The notes under the pieces were generated by a model. That model saw only the letters and a program-made list of their open reading frames with translations, was not told the origin of the DNA and did not search any database. This document shows, one piece after another, positions 1-8,590 of a DNA stretch of 64,000 bases (the stretch's first letter is position 1; each line of letters opens with the position of its first letter). This stretch comes from Streptosporangium album. GTDB lineage: Bacteria; Actinomycetota; Actinomycetes; Streptosporangiales; Streptosporangiaceae. Made by a program: the position numbers and the translations under genes. The stretch lies in the NCBI RefSeq assembly GCF_014203795.1, contig NZ_JACHJU010000001.1:3286001-3350000 (forward strand), read 5' to 3'.

Positions 1-261
1 CTCTTCGGCGTCGACGGCCAGAGCGTAGACGTCCCCGCCGTCGGGCGCGACGGCGATCTTCCTCTCCTCGTACGGCAGCGGCGGCAGGTCGAAGACCTGC
101 GCTATTCCCTGCCGGCCCTCGACCTCCACCAGCAGGACCTTGCGGCCGTCCGCGGCGAGGGCGAGGGCGAGTGCGGCGGCTATCGTGGTCTTCCCCGTGC
201 CGCCCTTGCCGGTGACGACGTGGAGGCGTACGCCGTCCCAATCGGTGTCGCGAGCTCTCAC
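1..261 (-). CDS. ArsA/GET3-like P-loop ATPase, N-terminal part (cut by window edge)
   Basis: The minus-strand frame reads into the window edge, so only the first 87 residues are present. It carries a deviant Walker A motif (TGKGGTGKTT, about residues 18-27) followed by an Ala-rich helix and LLVEVEGRQG, typical of actinobacterial ArsA-family ATPases. The GTG start at 261 precedes VRARDTDWDGVRLH. M. tuberculosis has such a gene pair (Rv3679/Rv3680) next to the same DUF4177 and RidA genes, which supports the call. The partner protein and cargo are unknown. It is divergent from the next gene across 187 bases. The family is secure, the function is not. Confidence 0.85.
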   Translation of the reverse strand, partial: MRARDTDWDGVRLHVVTGKGGTGKTTIAAALALALAADGRKVLLVEVEGRQGIAQVFDLPPLPYEERKIAVAPDGGDVYALAVDAEE

Positions 262-448
262 GTTCCGAAGGCTACCCAACAGTCACTCGACGATTCGCCG
301 GAGCTGTCCACTGGTGGGACCGCAGGTGCGGATTGTCATAGTGATCCTGCCCACTCCGGTGCCGCGTGGGAGGCCGGCGGTCGCGCTCCACCCGCGGGGA
401 CGCCCGTAGGGAACGCTCAGCGGGAGCCGCCTCGCTAATGTGTCCCAC

Positions 449-604
449 ATGACGAAATGGGAGTACTCGACGGTGCCTCTGCTGGTCCACGCGACCAAGC
501 AGATTCTCGATAACTGGGGCCAGGACGGCTGGGAGCTCGTCCAGGTCGTGCCGGGGCCCAACCCCGAGCAGCTGGTCGCCTACCTGAAGCGGCCGAAGCA
601 GTGA
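449..604 (+). CDS. DUF4177-type small protein
   Basis: A 51-residue protein beginning MTKWEYSTVPLLVHATKQIL, with the W-G-x-D-G-W-E-L-V core of the DUF4177 family. It is too short for many gene finders but is conserved at this position next to RidA in actinobacteria (Rv3678A-like). Its stop (602-604) overlaps the GTG start of the RidA gene by 4 bases, so the two are probably translationally coupled. Function is unknown. The fold is a small compact domain with no membrane segment. Confidence 0.85.
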   Translation: MTKWEYSTVPLLVHATKQILDNWGQDGWELVQVVPGPNPEQLVAYLKRPKQ

Positions 605-1059
605 CGCCGGAGGAGAAGCTGGCCGAGCTCGGGCTGACGCTGCCCGAGGTGGTGGCGCCGCTGGCGTCCTACGTGCCGGCGGTCCGCTCAGGCGACCACG
701 TCTACACCTCGGGCCAGCTTCCGGTGGTGGACGGCAAGCTCGCGGCGACCGGCAAGGTCGGCGCCGAGGTGAGCCCCGAGGAGGCGCGCGAGCTCGCCAG
801 GACCTGCGCGCTCAACGCCCTCGCGGCGGTGGCCTCGGTGGCCGGAGGCCTGTCGAACATCGTCCGGATCGTGAAGGTCGTCGGCTTCGTGGCCAGCGAC
901 CCCGCCTTCAGCGGCCAGCCCCAGGTCGTCAACGGCGCCAGCGAGCTGCTCGCAGAGGTCCTGGGAGAGGCGGGCAAGCACGCCCGCAGCGCGGTCGGCG
1001 TGGCCGTCCTGCCGCTGAACGCGCCGGTCGAGGTCGAGCTGATCGCCGAGGTCCGCTGA
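601..1059 (+). CDS. RidA/YjgF/YER057c family protein
   Basis: A 152-residue cytosolic protein of the Rid family. Members hydrolyse reactive enamine/imine intermediates from PLP enzymes; the exact substrate here is unknown. The sequence shows the family pattern GDHVYTSGQLPVVDGKL near residues 30-45 and the C-terminal block RSAVGVAVLPLNAPVEVELIAEV. The GTG start overlaps the stop of the upstream DUF4177 gene. The neighbours match the Rv3678c (RidA)-Rv3677c (MBL)-Rv3676 (Crp) order, with a Nudix gene inserted between RidA and MBL. Confidence 0.9.
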   Translation: MTPEEKLAELGLTLPEVVAPLASYVPAVRSGDHVYTSGQLPVVDGKLAATGKVGAEVSPEEARELARTCALNALAAVASVAGGLSNIVRIVKVVGFVASDPAFSGQPQVVNGASELLAEVLGEAGKHARSAVGVAVLPLNAPVEVELIAEVR

Positions 1060-1130
1060 CGATTGTCCGGTGCGGGAGCCGTGCCACATGATGGACCCTG
1101 AACCGAGTGTTGTTCTGGTGGAGGGTCTGA

Positions 1131-1958
1131 ATGGGTGGGATTCCGCTTCCTGGTGAGTTCGGCGAGCGTGCGCGCGACATCCTGGCCGGGCGGGTGGAGC
1201 CCGTCCCGGCCAGGGACGCCGCCACCGTGGTCCTCCTGCGCGAGGGCGTCGAGGTCTACCTGCTGCGGCGGAAGGCGAGCATGGCCTTCGCGGCGGGGGC
1301 CTACGTCTTCCCCGGCGGTTCGGTGGACCCCCGCGACACCGACCACGCGATCTCCTGGGCCGGGCCCTCGCCCGCGGAGTGGGGAGCGGTCTTCCGCGCG
1401 GACGAGAGGACCGCGCGTGGCCTGGTCTGCGCCGCCGTGCGGGAGACATTCGAGGAGTCCGGGGTGCTGCTCGCCGGGACGTCCCCCGCCTCCGTCGTCG
1501 CCGACACCACCGGTGACGACTGGGAGGCCGACCGGCTCGCTCTGATCGACCGGAGCCTGTCGTTCGCCGACTTCCTGGCCAGGCGCGGCCTGGTTCTCCG
1601 TTCCGACCTGCTGCGTCCCTGGACCCACTGGATCACTCCCGAGGTCGAGCGCAGACGCTTCGACACCCGGTTCTTCGTCGCGGCGCTCCCGCCGGGCCAG
1701 CGCACCCGCGACGTCGGCGGCGAGGCGGACCAGGTCGCCTGGGTACGGCCCGCCGACGCGATCGACCAGGCCAAGAACGGCCAGATCTTCCTGATGCCCC
1801 CGACCTACCGCACGCTCGGCGAGCTGCGCGACTACCCGTCCGTGGCCGACGTGCTCGGCGCCGAGCGTGAGATGGTCACCTTCATGCCCGTGATCGTGGA
1901 GGTGGACGGGGAGATGCACATCGTGCTCGACGACGACTACCGGTCGGGGGCCGCATGA
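1131..1958 (+). CDS. Nudix hydrolase (NUDT19-like, long form)
   Basis: A 275-residue Nudix protein. The start of the Nudix region (AYVFPGGSVD, about residues 57-66) is separated by about 35 residues from the catalytic helix AVRETFEESGVLL (about residues 102-114). That long insert within the Nudix box is typical of the NUDT19/acyl-CoA-diphosphatase-like group. Substrate cannot be read from sequence; nucleoside diphosphate derivatives or CoA esters are likely. A GGAGGG motif sits just upstream of ATG 1131. The stop overlaps the next gene by 4 bases, making an operon with the MBL hydrolase. Confidence 0.85.
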   Translation: MGGIPLPGEFGERARDILAGRVEPVPARDAATVVLLREGVEVYLLRRKASMAFAAGAYVFPGGSVDPRDTDHAISWAGPSPAEWGAVFRADERTARGLVCAAVRETFEESGVLLAGTSPASVVADTTGDDWEADRLALIDRSLSFADFLARRGLVLRSDLLRPWTHWITPEVERRRFDTRFFVAALPPGQRTRDVGGEADQVAWVRPADAIDQAKNGQIFLMPPTYRTLGELRDYPSVADVLGAEREMVTFMPVIVEVDGEMHIVLDDDYRSGAA

Positions 1959-2770
1959 GTGGTCTGCGGATTCCTCTTGAGGGGCCCGACGGGTCCGGGA
2001 CGGCTCACACTCTCAGCGTTCTCGCGCCCAACCCCTCCCCGATGACCCTGGACGGCACCAACACGTGGGTGATCGGCAGGGGGGAGGACGTGCTGGTCGT
2101 CGATCCGGGGCCGGACGATGGGCCGCACCTGCGGCGGGTCGCCGATCTCCTCCGGGAACGGAGGGTGACGACGATCCTGCTCACCCACGGGCACCATGAT
2201 CACAGCGGTGGTGCGAGGAGGTTCGCCGAGCTGGTCCGCGCGCCGGTCAGAGCCCTGGATCCGGAGCACAGGCTCGGTGATGAGGGACTCGCCGACGGCG
2301 ACGTGCTCACCGCCGGTGGGCTGGAACTCCACGTGGTCGGCACCCCCGGCCACTCGTTCGACTCACTCTGTTTCTGGCTGCCCGAGGATCGGGCGATGCT
2401 GACCGGGGACACCGTGCTCGGCCGGGGCACCACCGTCATCGCTCCGGACGGCGACCTGGCCGACTACCTGCGCTCCCTGGACCTGCTGCGCGCGAGGGCC
2501 GAGCGGGTCGGCGCCGAGGCGCTGCTCCCGGGGCACGGCCCGGTGCTGCCCGACCCGATCGGCGCCCTGGACGGCTACATCGCCCACCGGAGGCGGCGAC
2601 TGGACCAGATCCGGGAGGCGCGAGAGCGAGGTGCGAGAACACCGGGGGAGATCGTCGAGATCGTCTACGCCGACGTCGACAGGTCGCTCTGGCCCGCCGC
2701 CGAGATGTCGGTCCGCGCCCAGCTCTCCTATCTCGAGGGTCGTGAAGGCGGTGCGGGCGGCGGCCGTTAG
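1955..2770 (+). CDS. MBL-fold metallo-hydrolase (LACTB2-like)
   Basis: A 271-residue metallo-beta-lactamase-fold protein. The zinc motif HGHHDHSGG lies near residues 74-82, followed by GTPGHSFDSLCFW, the LTGDTVLG aspartate motif and LLPGHGP. The domain plus the C-terminal helix bundle (IAHRRRRLDQIREA) resembles LACTB2-type endonuclease/hydrolases and the Rv3677c group. It is translationally coupled to the Nudix gene. Its 3' end overlaps the convergent crp gene by 4 bases. The substrate is unknown. Confidence 0.88.
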   Translation: MSGLRIPLEGPDGSGTAHTLSVLAPNPSPMTLDGTNTWVIGRGEDVLVVDPGPDDGPHLRRVADLLRERRVTTILLTHGHHDHSGGARRFAELVRAPVRALDPEHRLGDEGLADGDVLTAGGLELHVVGTPGHSFDSLCFWLPEDRAMLTGDTVLGRGTTVIAPDGDLADYLRSLDLLRARAERVGAEALLPGHGPVLPDPIGALDGYIAHRRRRLDQIREARERGARTPGEIVEIVYADVDRSLWPAAEMSVRAQLSYLEGREGGAGGGR

Positions 2771-3447
2771 CGCGAGCGGTTGTGCAGCCGCTCCAGATCC
2801 ATGATGACCACGGCCTTGGCCTCGATGCGCAGCCAGCCGCGCTGGGCGAAGTCGGCCAGGGCCTTGTTCACGGTCTCACGGGAGGCCCCGACAAGCTGGG
2901 CCAGCTCTTCCTGGGTGAGGTCGTGGTGGACCCGGACTCCGTCGTCGATCCGCTGGCCGAAGCGGTCGGCCAGGTCGAGCAGGGCCTTGGCGACGCGCCC
3001 GGGAACGTCGGTGAAGACCAGGTCGGCCAGCACGTCGTTGGTACGGCGCAGCCGCTGGGCCAGGGCGCGCAGCAGGTGCAGGGCGACCTCGGGGCGGCCC
3101 GTCAGCCAGGGACGGAGGTCGTCGTGGCCGAGTCCGGCCAGGCGGACATCGGTCAGCGCGGTGGCGGACGCCGTACGGGGACGGGGGTCGAACAGCGACA
3201 GCTCGCCGAACATCTCGCTCGGGCCGAGCACGCTGAGCAGATTCTCCCGGCCGTCAGGCGCGGTCCTGGACAGTTTGATCTTGCCCTCGAGCACCACGTA
3301 CAGGCGGTCCCCGGTCTCGTTCTCGCTGAACAGGGTCTGCCCCTTGGACAGCTCGACCTCGGAGATGCTGGTGCGCAGCGCGGCGGCGCTCTCACGGTCG
3401 AGCGCCGAGAACAGAGGGGCCTTGCCCAGCACGTCGTCAGTGTTCAC
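2767..3447 (-). CDS. crp: Crp/Fnr-family global regulator (cAMP receptor protein)
   Basis: A 226-residue transcription factor: N-terminal cyclic-nucleotide-binding barrel (about residues 10-115, with FGELSLFDPRPRTASATA as the phosphate-binding cassette), dimerisation helix, then a C-terminal winged HTH with QEELAQLVGASRETVNKAL. Length and sequence match actinobacterial Crp (Rv3676, S. coelicolor SCO3571). An in-frame ATG lies upstream at 3489, but GTG 3447 is preferred because AGGAGG (3452-3457) lies just ahead and this gives the usual family N-terminus (NTDDVLGKAPLF). It is divergent from nth, as in mycobacteria. It probably controls carbon metabolism and development genes. Confidence 0.92.
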   Translation of the reverse strand: MNTDDVLGKAPLFSALDRESAAALRTSISEVELSKGQTLFSENETGDRLYVVLEGKIKLSRTAPDGRENLLSVLGPSEMFGELSLFDPRPRTASATALTDVRLAGLGHDDLRPWLTGRPEVALHLLRALAQRLRRTNDVLADLVFTDVPGRVAKALLDLADRFGQRIDDGVRVHHDLTQEELAQLVGASRETVNKALADFAQRGWLRIEAKAVVIMDLERLHNRSR

Positions 3448-3522
3448 AGTGCCTCCTGTTTCACGGCTCACGCAGTCATTGTGACCCATCCCACCAAGCG
3501 ACTCTCAAGGGGCCCATGCGCG

Positions 3523-3537
3523 TAGGCTTACCGGGTG
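3523..3537 (+). promoter_or_regulatory. Leaderless promoter -10 element of nth
   Basis: TAGGCT (3523-3528) fits the TANNNT -10 pattern and is followed by 6 bases and then the GTG start codon at 3535. This is the usual geometry of actinobacterial leaderless mRNAs. No Shine-Dalgarno sequence is present. The -35 region is not clear. Confidence 0.5.
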
Positions 3538-4254
3538 CCTCGCAACGTCGGTCGTGCCGGTGAATCTCCGCTCGCCTTGGTCCGTCGCGCTCGCCGGATG
3601 GACCGCATTCTGGCGGAAACCTACCCGGACGCGCACTGCGAACTCGACTTTCGCACTCCCCTGGAACTGCTGGTCGCGACAATCCTATCTGCGCAGTGTA
3701 CGGACAAAAGGGTCAACATCGTTACTCCAACGCTTTTTGCGAAATATCGGACAGTTGAGGATTACGCAGGTGCGGACCGGGCCGAGATGGAGGAGCTCAT
3801 CCGGTCGACGGGCTTTTTCCGGGCCAAGACCACCAGCATCATCGGCATGGCCCAGGCCGTTTGCGACCGCTACGGCGGTGAGATCCCCGGCAGGCTCAAG
3901 GACCTGGTCACGCTGCCCGGCGTCGGCCGCAAGACCGCCAACGTGGTGCTCGGCAACGCCTTCGGCGTCCCCGGCATCACCGTGGACACGCATTTCCAGC
4001 GGCTCGTCCGGCGGTTCGGCTGGACCGGGGAGACCGATCCGGTGAGGATCGAGCATGTCGTCGCGGGGCTCATCCCGAAACGCGACTGGACGATGATGTC
4101 CCACCGCCTGATCTGGCACGGCCGCCGCATCTGCCACGCCCGCAGACCCGCCTGCGGCGTGTGCCCGCTCGCCGCGCTCTGCCCCTCCTACGGTCTCGGC
4201 CCCGTCGACCCCGTCCAGGCCGCCAAACTGGTACGTCCCGGCCCCTTCTCGTAA
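3535..4254 (+). CDS. nth: Endonuclease III (DNA glycosylase/AP lyase)
   Basis: A 239-residue base-excision-repair glycosylase that removes oxidised pyrimidines and nicks abasic sites. The HhH motif [14 protein letters not shown] holds the catalytic lysine and [11 protein letters not shown] the catalytic aspartate. The 4Fe-4S ligands C-x6-C-x2-C-x5-C are intact near residues 202-218 ([17 protein letters not shown]). The GTG start at 3535 is probably leaderless. Position next to divergent crp matches Rv3674c. The first ~60 codons after the start are less GC-rich than the rest. Confidence 0.95.
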   Translation: MPRNVGRAGESPLALVRRARRMDRILAETYPDAHCELDFRTPLELLVATILSAQCTDKRVNIVTPTLFAKYRTVEDYAGADRAEMEELIRSTGFFRAKTTSIIGMAQAVCDRYGGEIPGRLKDLVTLPGVGRKTANVVLGNAFGVPGITVDTHFQRLVRRFGWTGETDPVRIEHVVAGLIPKRDWTMMSHRLIWHGRRICHARRPACGVCPLAALCPSYGLGPVDPVQAAKLVRPGPFS

Positions 4255-4316
4255 CCGGCCATCCGATCGGGAAGCGCGGAGCGGGGTGCCGTGTTGCAGA
4301 GACCGGAGGTGTGCCC

Positions 4317-4958
4317 GTGGAAGTCCCCGGATGGTTGGAGACGCTGGCCGAGCGGGTCGCGAGGGCGCCGGTGCCTCCGGCCCTGCGTCCGCCGCGTTCG
4401 GGCGGACGCCCGGCCGCCGTGCTCATGCTTTTCGGCGAGGGGCCGCTCGGCCCCGACGTGCTGCTGATCCAGCGCAGCTCGCGCGGGCGCCGGCATGCGG
4501 GGCAGCCCGCCTTCCCCGGCGGCGGGGTCGATCCCGAGGACGACGGTCCGATCGCCGCCGCGCTGCGCGAGGCCCGGGAGGAGACCGGCCTCGATCCGGC
4601 CGGTGTACGGGTGGTCGGCACGATGCCCGAACTGTACGTCGGGCGCAGCGACAACCGGGTCACTCCGGTGCTGGGCTGGTGGCACACGCCCTGCGTGGTG
4701 CACGCGGCCTCGCCCGACGAGGTCGAGTCGGTGGAACGCGTCCCGATCTCCGAACTCGTCGACCCGGCCAACCGGCTCGGGCTGCGCCACCCGAGCGGTT
4801 ACTCGGGCCCGGCCTTCCGGGTGCGCGGGCTGTTGGTGTGGGGCTTCACCGCGGGAGTGCTCGACGGGGTGCTCGCCGGCTCGGGCTTCGAGCTCCCCTG
4901 GGACCGGTCACGGATCGAGGATCTGCCGCCTGACGTCCTCAACCTCGCGTCCCGTTGA
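4317..4958 (+). CDS. Nudix hydrolase, CoA-pyrophosphatase type
   Basis: A 213-residue Nudix enzyme. It has the CoA-pyrophosphatase signature LIQRSSRGRRHAGQPAFPGG just before the Nudix box (GGGVDPEDDGPIAAALREAREETGL). Members cleave CoA and related dinucleotides. GTG 4317 is chosen because GGAGGT (4305-4310) lies 6 bases upstream; longer in-frame starts would run into nth. M. tuberculosis has a homologue (Rv3672c) just before marP. Its last 51 bases overlap the convergent HEAT-repeat gene. Confidence 0.88.
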   Translation: MEVPGWLETLAERVARAPVPPALRPPRSGGRPAAVLMLFGEGPLGPDVLLIQRSSRGRRHAGQPAFPGGGVDPEDDGPIAAALREAREETGLDPAGVRVVGTMPELYVGRSDNRVTPVLGWWHTPCVVHAASPDEVESVERVPISELVDPANRLGLRHPSGYSGPAFRVRGLLVWGFTAGVLDGVLAGSGFELPWDRSRIEDLPPDVLNLASR

Positions 4959-5459
4959 CAGCGCCAGGCCGAGACAGGCCCAGTCGGCCACGTCGTCGTC
5001 GGGATCCTTGACCAGCCGCCGCAGAGCGGCCAGACCCATCGGGTCGGGCGGACTGCCCATGATGTTCGGCAGTGCGTAGGCCGCGCCGTACCGGACCCGG
5101 CGATCGGGGTGCTCACCCAGGGCGATCACCGAGGGCAGCGCGCGACGGTCCCTGAGATGGCCGAAGGCGATCAGCACCGAGTAGAGGACCATGCAGTCGT
5201 CCTCGCCGGCCGCCAGGAAACGCAGCACCGGCAGGCTGCGTTCGACGAACCCGAGCCTGCCCAGGATGTCCACTCCCAGCATCCGCTCGGAGGCGGTGTC
5301 GCCCGCGCACGGCCGCCGGGCCGCGATGAAGGTCTGCAGATCGCCTCGCGCGTGCAGCATGGTGATCGCGTGCCAGCGGGTCGTGCCGTCGTGGTCCTGG
5401 TCCCGCAGCGCGGTCTCGATGAGAGACTCCACGGCCGCCGGCCCCCCGATCGTTGCCAT
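4908..5459 (-). CDS. HEAT-repeat protein
   Basis: A 183-residue protein with tandem helical pairs (SLPVLRFLAAGEDDCMVLYSVLIAF, SVIALGEHPDRRVRYGAAYAL, AALRRLVKDPDDDVADWACLGL). The repeats of about 30 residues resemble PBS-lyase/HEAT repeats, which act as protein-binding scaffolds. The ATG at 5459 gives MATIGGPAAVESLIETALRD. There are no catalytic motifs or membrane segments. It is convergent with the Nudix gene and divergent from marP. Function is unknown. Confidence 0.75.
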   Translation of the reverse strand: MATIGGPAAVESLIETALRDQDHDGTTRWHAITMLHARGDLQTFIAARRPCAGDTASERMLGVDILGRLGFVERSLPVLRFLAAGEDDCMVLYSVLIAFGHLRDRRALPSVIALGEHPDRRVRYGAAYALPNIMGSPPDPMGLAALRRLVKDPDDDVADWACLGLALSTGREVEDVRRQILDP

Positions 5460-5519
5460 ATGACCACGATAACCGCGTGGACCTACCGCAAGGGGTGCAC
5501 GCGCGGGCCGGACGCTGGA

Positions 5520-5534
5520 TACCGTAAAGGGGTG
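5520..5534 (+). promoter_or_regulatory. Candidate -10 element just ahead of marP
   Basis: TACCGT (5520-5525) is followed by AAAGGG and then GTG at 5532. The spacing suits leaderless transcription from the start codon. AAAGGGG could also act as a weak ribosome site on a longer transcript, so both modes are possible. Confidence 0.4.
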
Positions 5535-6728
5535 AGCGGTGATCTCCTTGATCTCATCCTGATCGCCCTGATGGTGGCCTTCGCTGTGTCGGGATACCGC
5601 CAGGGGTTCATCATCGGTGCCCTGAGCTTTGTCGGATTCGTCGGTGGCGGGCTGCTGGGCATGTTCATCGCCCCGCCGATCGCCGCCGCATTGGTCGACG
5701 GTGATACCGAGCGGGCGCTGCTCGCCATCGTCATCGTCTTCCTCACCGCCACGATCGGGCAGTTCGCCTCCTCGACCATCGGCGCGGTGGTCCGCAGCCA
5801 TGTCACCTGGGAGCCCGCGAAGGTGGTCGACGCGGTCGGCGGCACCTTCGCGAGCGCGTTCTCCGTGCTGATCATCGCCTGGCTGATCGGGTCGCTGCTG
5901 ACCTCCTCACAGTTCACCCTGCTCAGCGAGCAGGTCAGCAAGTCCCTGCTGATCGGCACCGTCGACCAGACGATGCCGAAGGCGGCCAAGGACCTGCAGA
6001 AGCCGTTCAAGGACTTCATCGACACCTCCGGCTTCCCCAGGGTGTTCGACGCCATCGGGGGCGGCCAGTTCGTCGAGGTCGCGCCGCCCGACCAGAGCGT
6101 GCCGAAGGGCGCCCAGCTCACACGGGCCCGCCGGGGCATCGTCAAGGTCCAGGGCGTGGCCACGAGCTGCCGCAGGCACATCGAGGGCACCGGGTTCGTC
6201 TACTCGCAGAACAAGATCATGACGAACGCCCACGTGGTCGCGGGGGTCGATCAGGACCTCCAGGTCACCGACTACCTGAACAACACCCACGCGGCCAAGG
6301 TCGTGCTCTACAACCCCGACAGGGACATCGCGATCCTCCATGTCCCCGGCCTGAACCTGCCGGTCCTGCGCTTCGACGGCAGCGCCAAGAGGGGCGACAA
6401 CGCCATCGTCGCGGGCTTCCCGCACGACAAGGGGTTCACCATGGCACCGGCCCGCATCCGGTTGCAGCAGCGGGCGAAGGGGCCCGACATCTATGACCGC
6501 AAGACCGTGGTCCGCGGCATCTACTCGATCCGCGGCGATGTCAGGCAGGGCAACTCCGGCGGGCCGTTGCTCACCACCGACGGCCGGGTCTACGGCGTCG
6601 TCTTCGCGGCGGCCACCGACAGGGTGGAGACCGGTTTCGTGCTGACCGCGGCCGAGGTGGCGCCGGACGCCGAAGACGGCTCCAAGCTGTTCAACCAGGT
6701 GGGAACCCAGGACTGCGACCGAAACTAG
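5532..6728 (+). CDS. marP: Membrane-anchored serine protease MarP (acid-resistance protease)
   Basis: 398 residues, matching the 397 of M. tuberculosis Rv3671c. Four hydrophobic segments (CvpA-like) occupy about residues 5-125. A chymotrypsin-like protease domain follows, with His234 (TNAHVV), Asp of DIAIL (about 265) and Ser342 (GNSGG) as catalytic triad. Cys213 and Cys395 match the known redox-sensitive disulfide of MarP. In mycobacteria it keeps intracellular pH in acid by processing periplasmic targets. Its stop abuts the convergent DUF309 stop with no gap. Confidence 0.93.
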   Translation: MSGDLLDLILIALMVAFAVSGYRQGFIIGALSFVGFVGGGLLGMFIAPPIAAALVDGDTERALLAIVIVFLTATIGQFASSTIGAVVRSHVTWEPAKVVDAVGGTFASAFSVLIIAWLIGSLLTSSQFTLLSEQVSKSLLIGTVDQTMPKAAKDLQKPFKDFIDTSGFPRVFDAIGGGQFVEVAPPDQSVPKGAQLTRARRGIVKVQGVATSCRRHIEGTGFVYSQNKIMTNAHVVAGVDQDLQVTDYLNNTHAAKVVLYNPDRDIAILHVPGLNLPVLRFDGSAKRGDNAIVAGFPHDKGFTMAPARIRLQQRAKGPDIYDRKTVVRGIYSIRGDVRQGNSGGPLLTTDGRVYGVVFAAATDRVETGFVLTAAEVAPDAEDGSKLFNQVGTQDCDRN

Positions 6729-7178
6729 CTAGAGCAGATCCCTGATCACGGCGATGGCCGTTCCGGCGTCCGGACCGTCCACCTCGGCCATCCCTCGCAC
6801 CGCCACGGCGATCTCCTCGTACGGCATGCCGTACCGGATGATCCTGTCGGCGCCCCGCGCGAACAGCGCGGCCGCCCCGCGCCGGTTGCCCCGCTGGAGA
6901 TGGGTGAGGCCCACGCAGATCTGCGCCAGTCCCTGCCAGAGCTCCCGCTCCTCCTCCGGGGCGGTCTTCCACCGGCCTTCGAGCACCTCGTGGGCGTGGA
7001 ACGGCCGGCTCACACCGAGCAGCCGGCGTGCCTCCGAGAGCGCCTCGTCCGCACTCGGGGCGTAGTCGTCCGGGACGCGCTCCACGCCTTGCGCCCCATG
7101 CGGCAGGGGCCGTCCGAACGCGTCCCGGGGACGCTGGTTGCGGGGTCTTCCGTCGGGGTCACGGTCGCGGGCGGTCAT
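6729..7178 (-). CDS. DUF309 domain protein
   Basis: A 149-residue all-helical protein with the DUF309 core: HAHEVLEGRWKTAPEEERELWQGLAQICVGLTHLQRGN (about residues 59-97). The N-terminal 40 residues are polar and probably disordered. It is the last gene of the minus-strand nhaA-holin-hydrolase-DUF309 group, and its ATG overlaps the hydrolase stop by 4 bases. Function is unknown, though the conserved His/Glu residues could bind metal. Confidence 0.85.
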   Translation of the reverse strand: MTARDRDPDGRPRNQRPRDAFGRPLPHGAQGVERVPDDYAPSADEALSEARRLLGVSRPFHAHEVLEGRWKTAPEEERELWQGLAQICVGLTHLQRGNRRGAAALFARGADRIIRYGMPYEEIAVAVRGMAEVDGPDAGTAIAVIRDLL

Positions 7179-8098
7179 CGGTCGGGCTCCGGGTCGGACA
7201 GCCAGCCGATGAGCTCGGCGTCGAACTCCTCCGGCCGCTCCTCGTGCGGGAAGTGCCCGGCGCCCTCGATCAGCCGCCACCGGTAGGGGGCCGCCACGTA
7301 GCGGCTGGAGCCCTGGGCGGTGCGGGGCAGGGCGTGCCTGTCGAGCGCGCCGTGCATCTGCAGCGTGGGCGTGCCGATCTCCTTCCGCATGGTCCTGGCA
7401 TAACGCAGTCCGTCGGGACGGAGCTGGGAGCGGGCGAACCAGCGGTGATACTCCAGCGCGCAGTGCGACACGGTGGGGATGCGGAAGACGTCGCGGTAGG
7501 TCTTCGCCACCTCCTCCTCCGGCCAGTTCGGCCCGGACCACTCGTCCAGCAGCCGTCCCACCAGCGCGCCCTCGTTGGCGGTCAGGCGGCGCTCGGGCAG
7601 GAAGGGAAGCTGGAAGCCCAGTGCGTAGAGAGAGGCTCTGAGCTGGCCGGACCGATCGCCGAGCAGCGCGGAGCGGAGCCGGCGCGGGTGCGGGGCAGAG
7701 ACCGGGACCAGCCGCAGGACCGTCTTGGGGTCCAGCACGGACATGGTCCAGGCCAGCAGACCGCCCCAGTCGTGGCCGACGACGATCGCCCCGGTCTCGC
7801 CCAGCGCCCGGACCAGCCCGGCCGCGTCGCCGGCCAGGGTGGGCAGGTCATAGCCGCGTGGTGGCTTGTCACTGGCCCCGTAACCCCTCAGGTCGACGGC
7901 GACGGCGCGGTAGCCGGCCGCGGGCAGCGAGACGAGCTGGTTGCGCCAGCTCCACCAGAACTGCGGGAACCCGTGCAGGAGCAGCACGAGAGGGCCCTTA
8001 CCGGCCTCAACGATGTGGAAGCGGGTGCCGCCGGCATGCACGGAGCGGTGGGTCCACGGACCTTCGATCCTGACCAGGGACTCGTCGGGACGGCTCAC
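7175..8098 (-). CDS. Alpha/beta hydrolase, epoxide-hydrolase-like (EphE-like)
   Basis: 307 residues with the alpha/beta hydrolase fold: oxyanion motif LLHGFPQFWWSWR, nucleophile elbow VGHDWGG (Asp nucleophile, as in epoxide hydrolases and dehalogenases), and catalytic His in GAGHFPHEERPEE. The GTG start at 8098 overlaps the upstream holin-like gene by 4 bases. Rv3670 (ephE) occupies the same position next to marP in mycobacteria. The substrate is unassigned. A Tyr pair in the cap domain would be expected but was not verified. Confidence 0.88.
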   Translation of the reverse strand: MSRPDESLVRIEGPWTHRSVHAGGTRFHIVEAGKGPLVLLLHGFPQFWWSWRNQLVSLPAAGYRAVAVDLRGYGASDKPPRGYDLPTLAGDAAGLVRALGETGAIVVGHDWGGLLAWTMSVLDPKTVLRLVPVSAPHPRRLRSALLGDRSGQLRASLYALGFQLPFLPERRLTANEGALVGRLLDEWSGPNWPEEEVAKTYRDVFRIPTVSHCALEYHRWFARSQLRPDGLRYARTMRKEIGTPTLQMHGALDRHALPRTAQGSSRYVAAPYRWRLIEGAGHFPHEERPEEFDAELIGWLSDPEPDR

Positions 8099-8565
8099 TG
8101 GCCCGGTCTCACCGGTTCGCGGTGCGTGCCGATCTGGCCCGCGGTGGGCGAGGCCGACGGCGTGGCGACGAGCTTGTCCTCGCCGCCCTTGATGGTCTTC
8201 AGCGAGCGCAGGGTCCGCTTCATCCCGGGCAGGCCCTTGAACTTCCTGATGCCGATGAAGGCCAGCAGCCCGGCCACGACCAGATAGAACACGGTGACGA
8301 TCGCGAAGGCCAGCCATGTCCACACGTGCAGCGCGACCAGGGCGTAGGCGAGGGTGAACGACGCCAGGATCAGGACCAGGTGGGCCATGAACGCGGCGGC
8401 GCCGAGGAGGCCCGCGGCCATGCCGACCCGTTTGGCGTTGAAACTGAGCTCCGACTTGGCCAGTTCGATCTCGGCGCGCACCAGGGTGGAGATCTGGTCG
8501 CTGGCCGCGGCGACGAGCGCGCCCAGCGACTCCTCCTGTGGCTCCGCGGGTGGAATCTGTGTCAT
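8095..8565 (-). CDS. Phage-holin-superfamily III / DUF1469 membrane protein
   Basis: A 156-residue protein with an amphipathic N-terminal helix (LVAAASDQISTLVRAEIELAKSEL) and two long hydrophobic segments (about residues 50-75 and 85-107), then a charged tail. This is the Actinobacteriophage_holin_6/DUF1469 layout. A homologue (Rv3669) accompanies ephE and marP in mycobacteria. These proteins are probably cell-envelope components rather than lysis proteins. It is co-transcribed between nhaA and the hydrolase. Confidence 0.85.
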   Translation of the reverse strand: MTQIPPAEPQEESLGALVAAASDQISTLVRAEIELAKSELSFNAKRVGMAAGLLGAAAFMAHLVLILASFTLAYALVALHVWTWLAFAIVTVFYLVVAGLLAFIGIRKFKGLPGMKRTLRSLKTIKGGEDKLVATPSASPTAGQIGTHREPVRPGQ

Positions 8566-8590
8566 GAGGGTCTCCTATCAAGCGCCGATA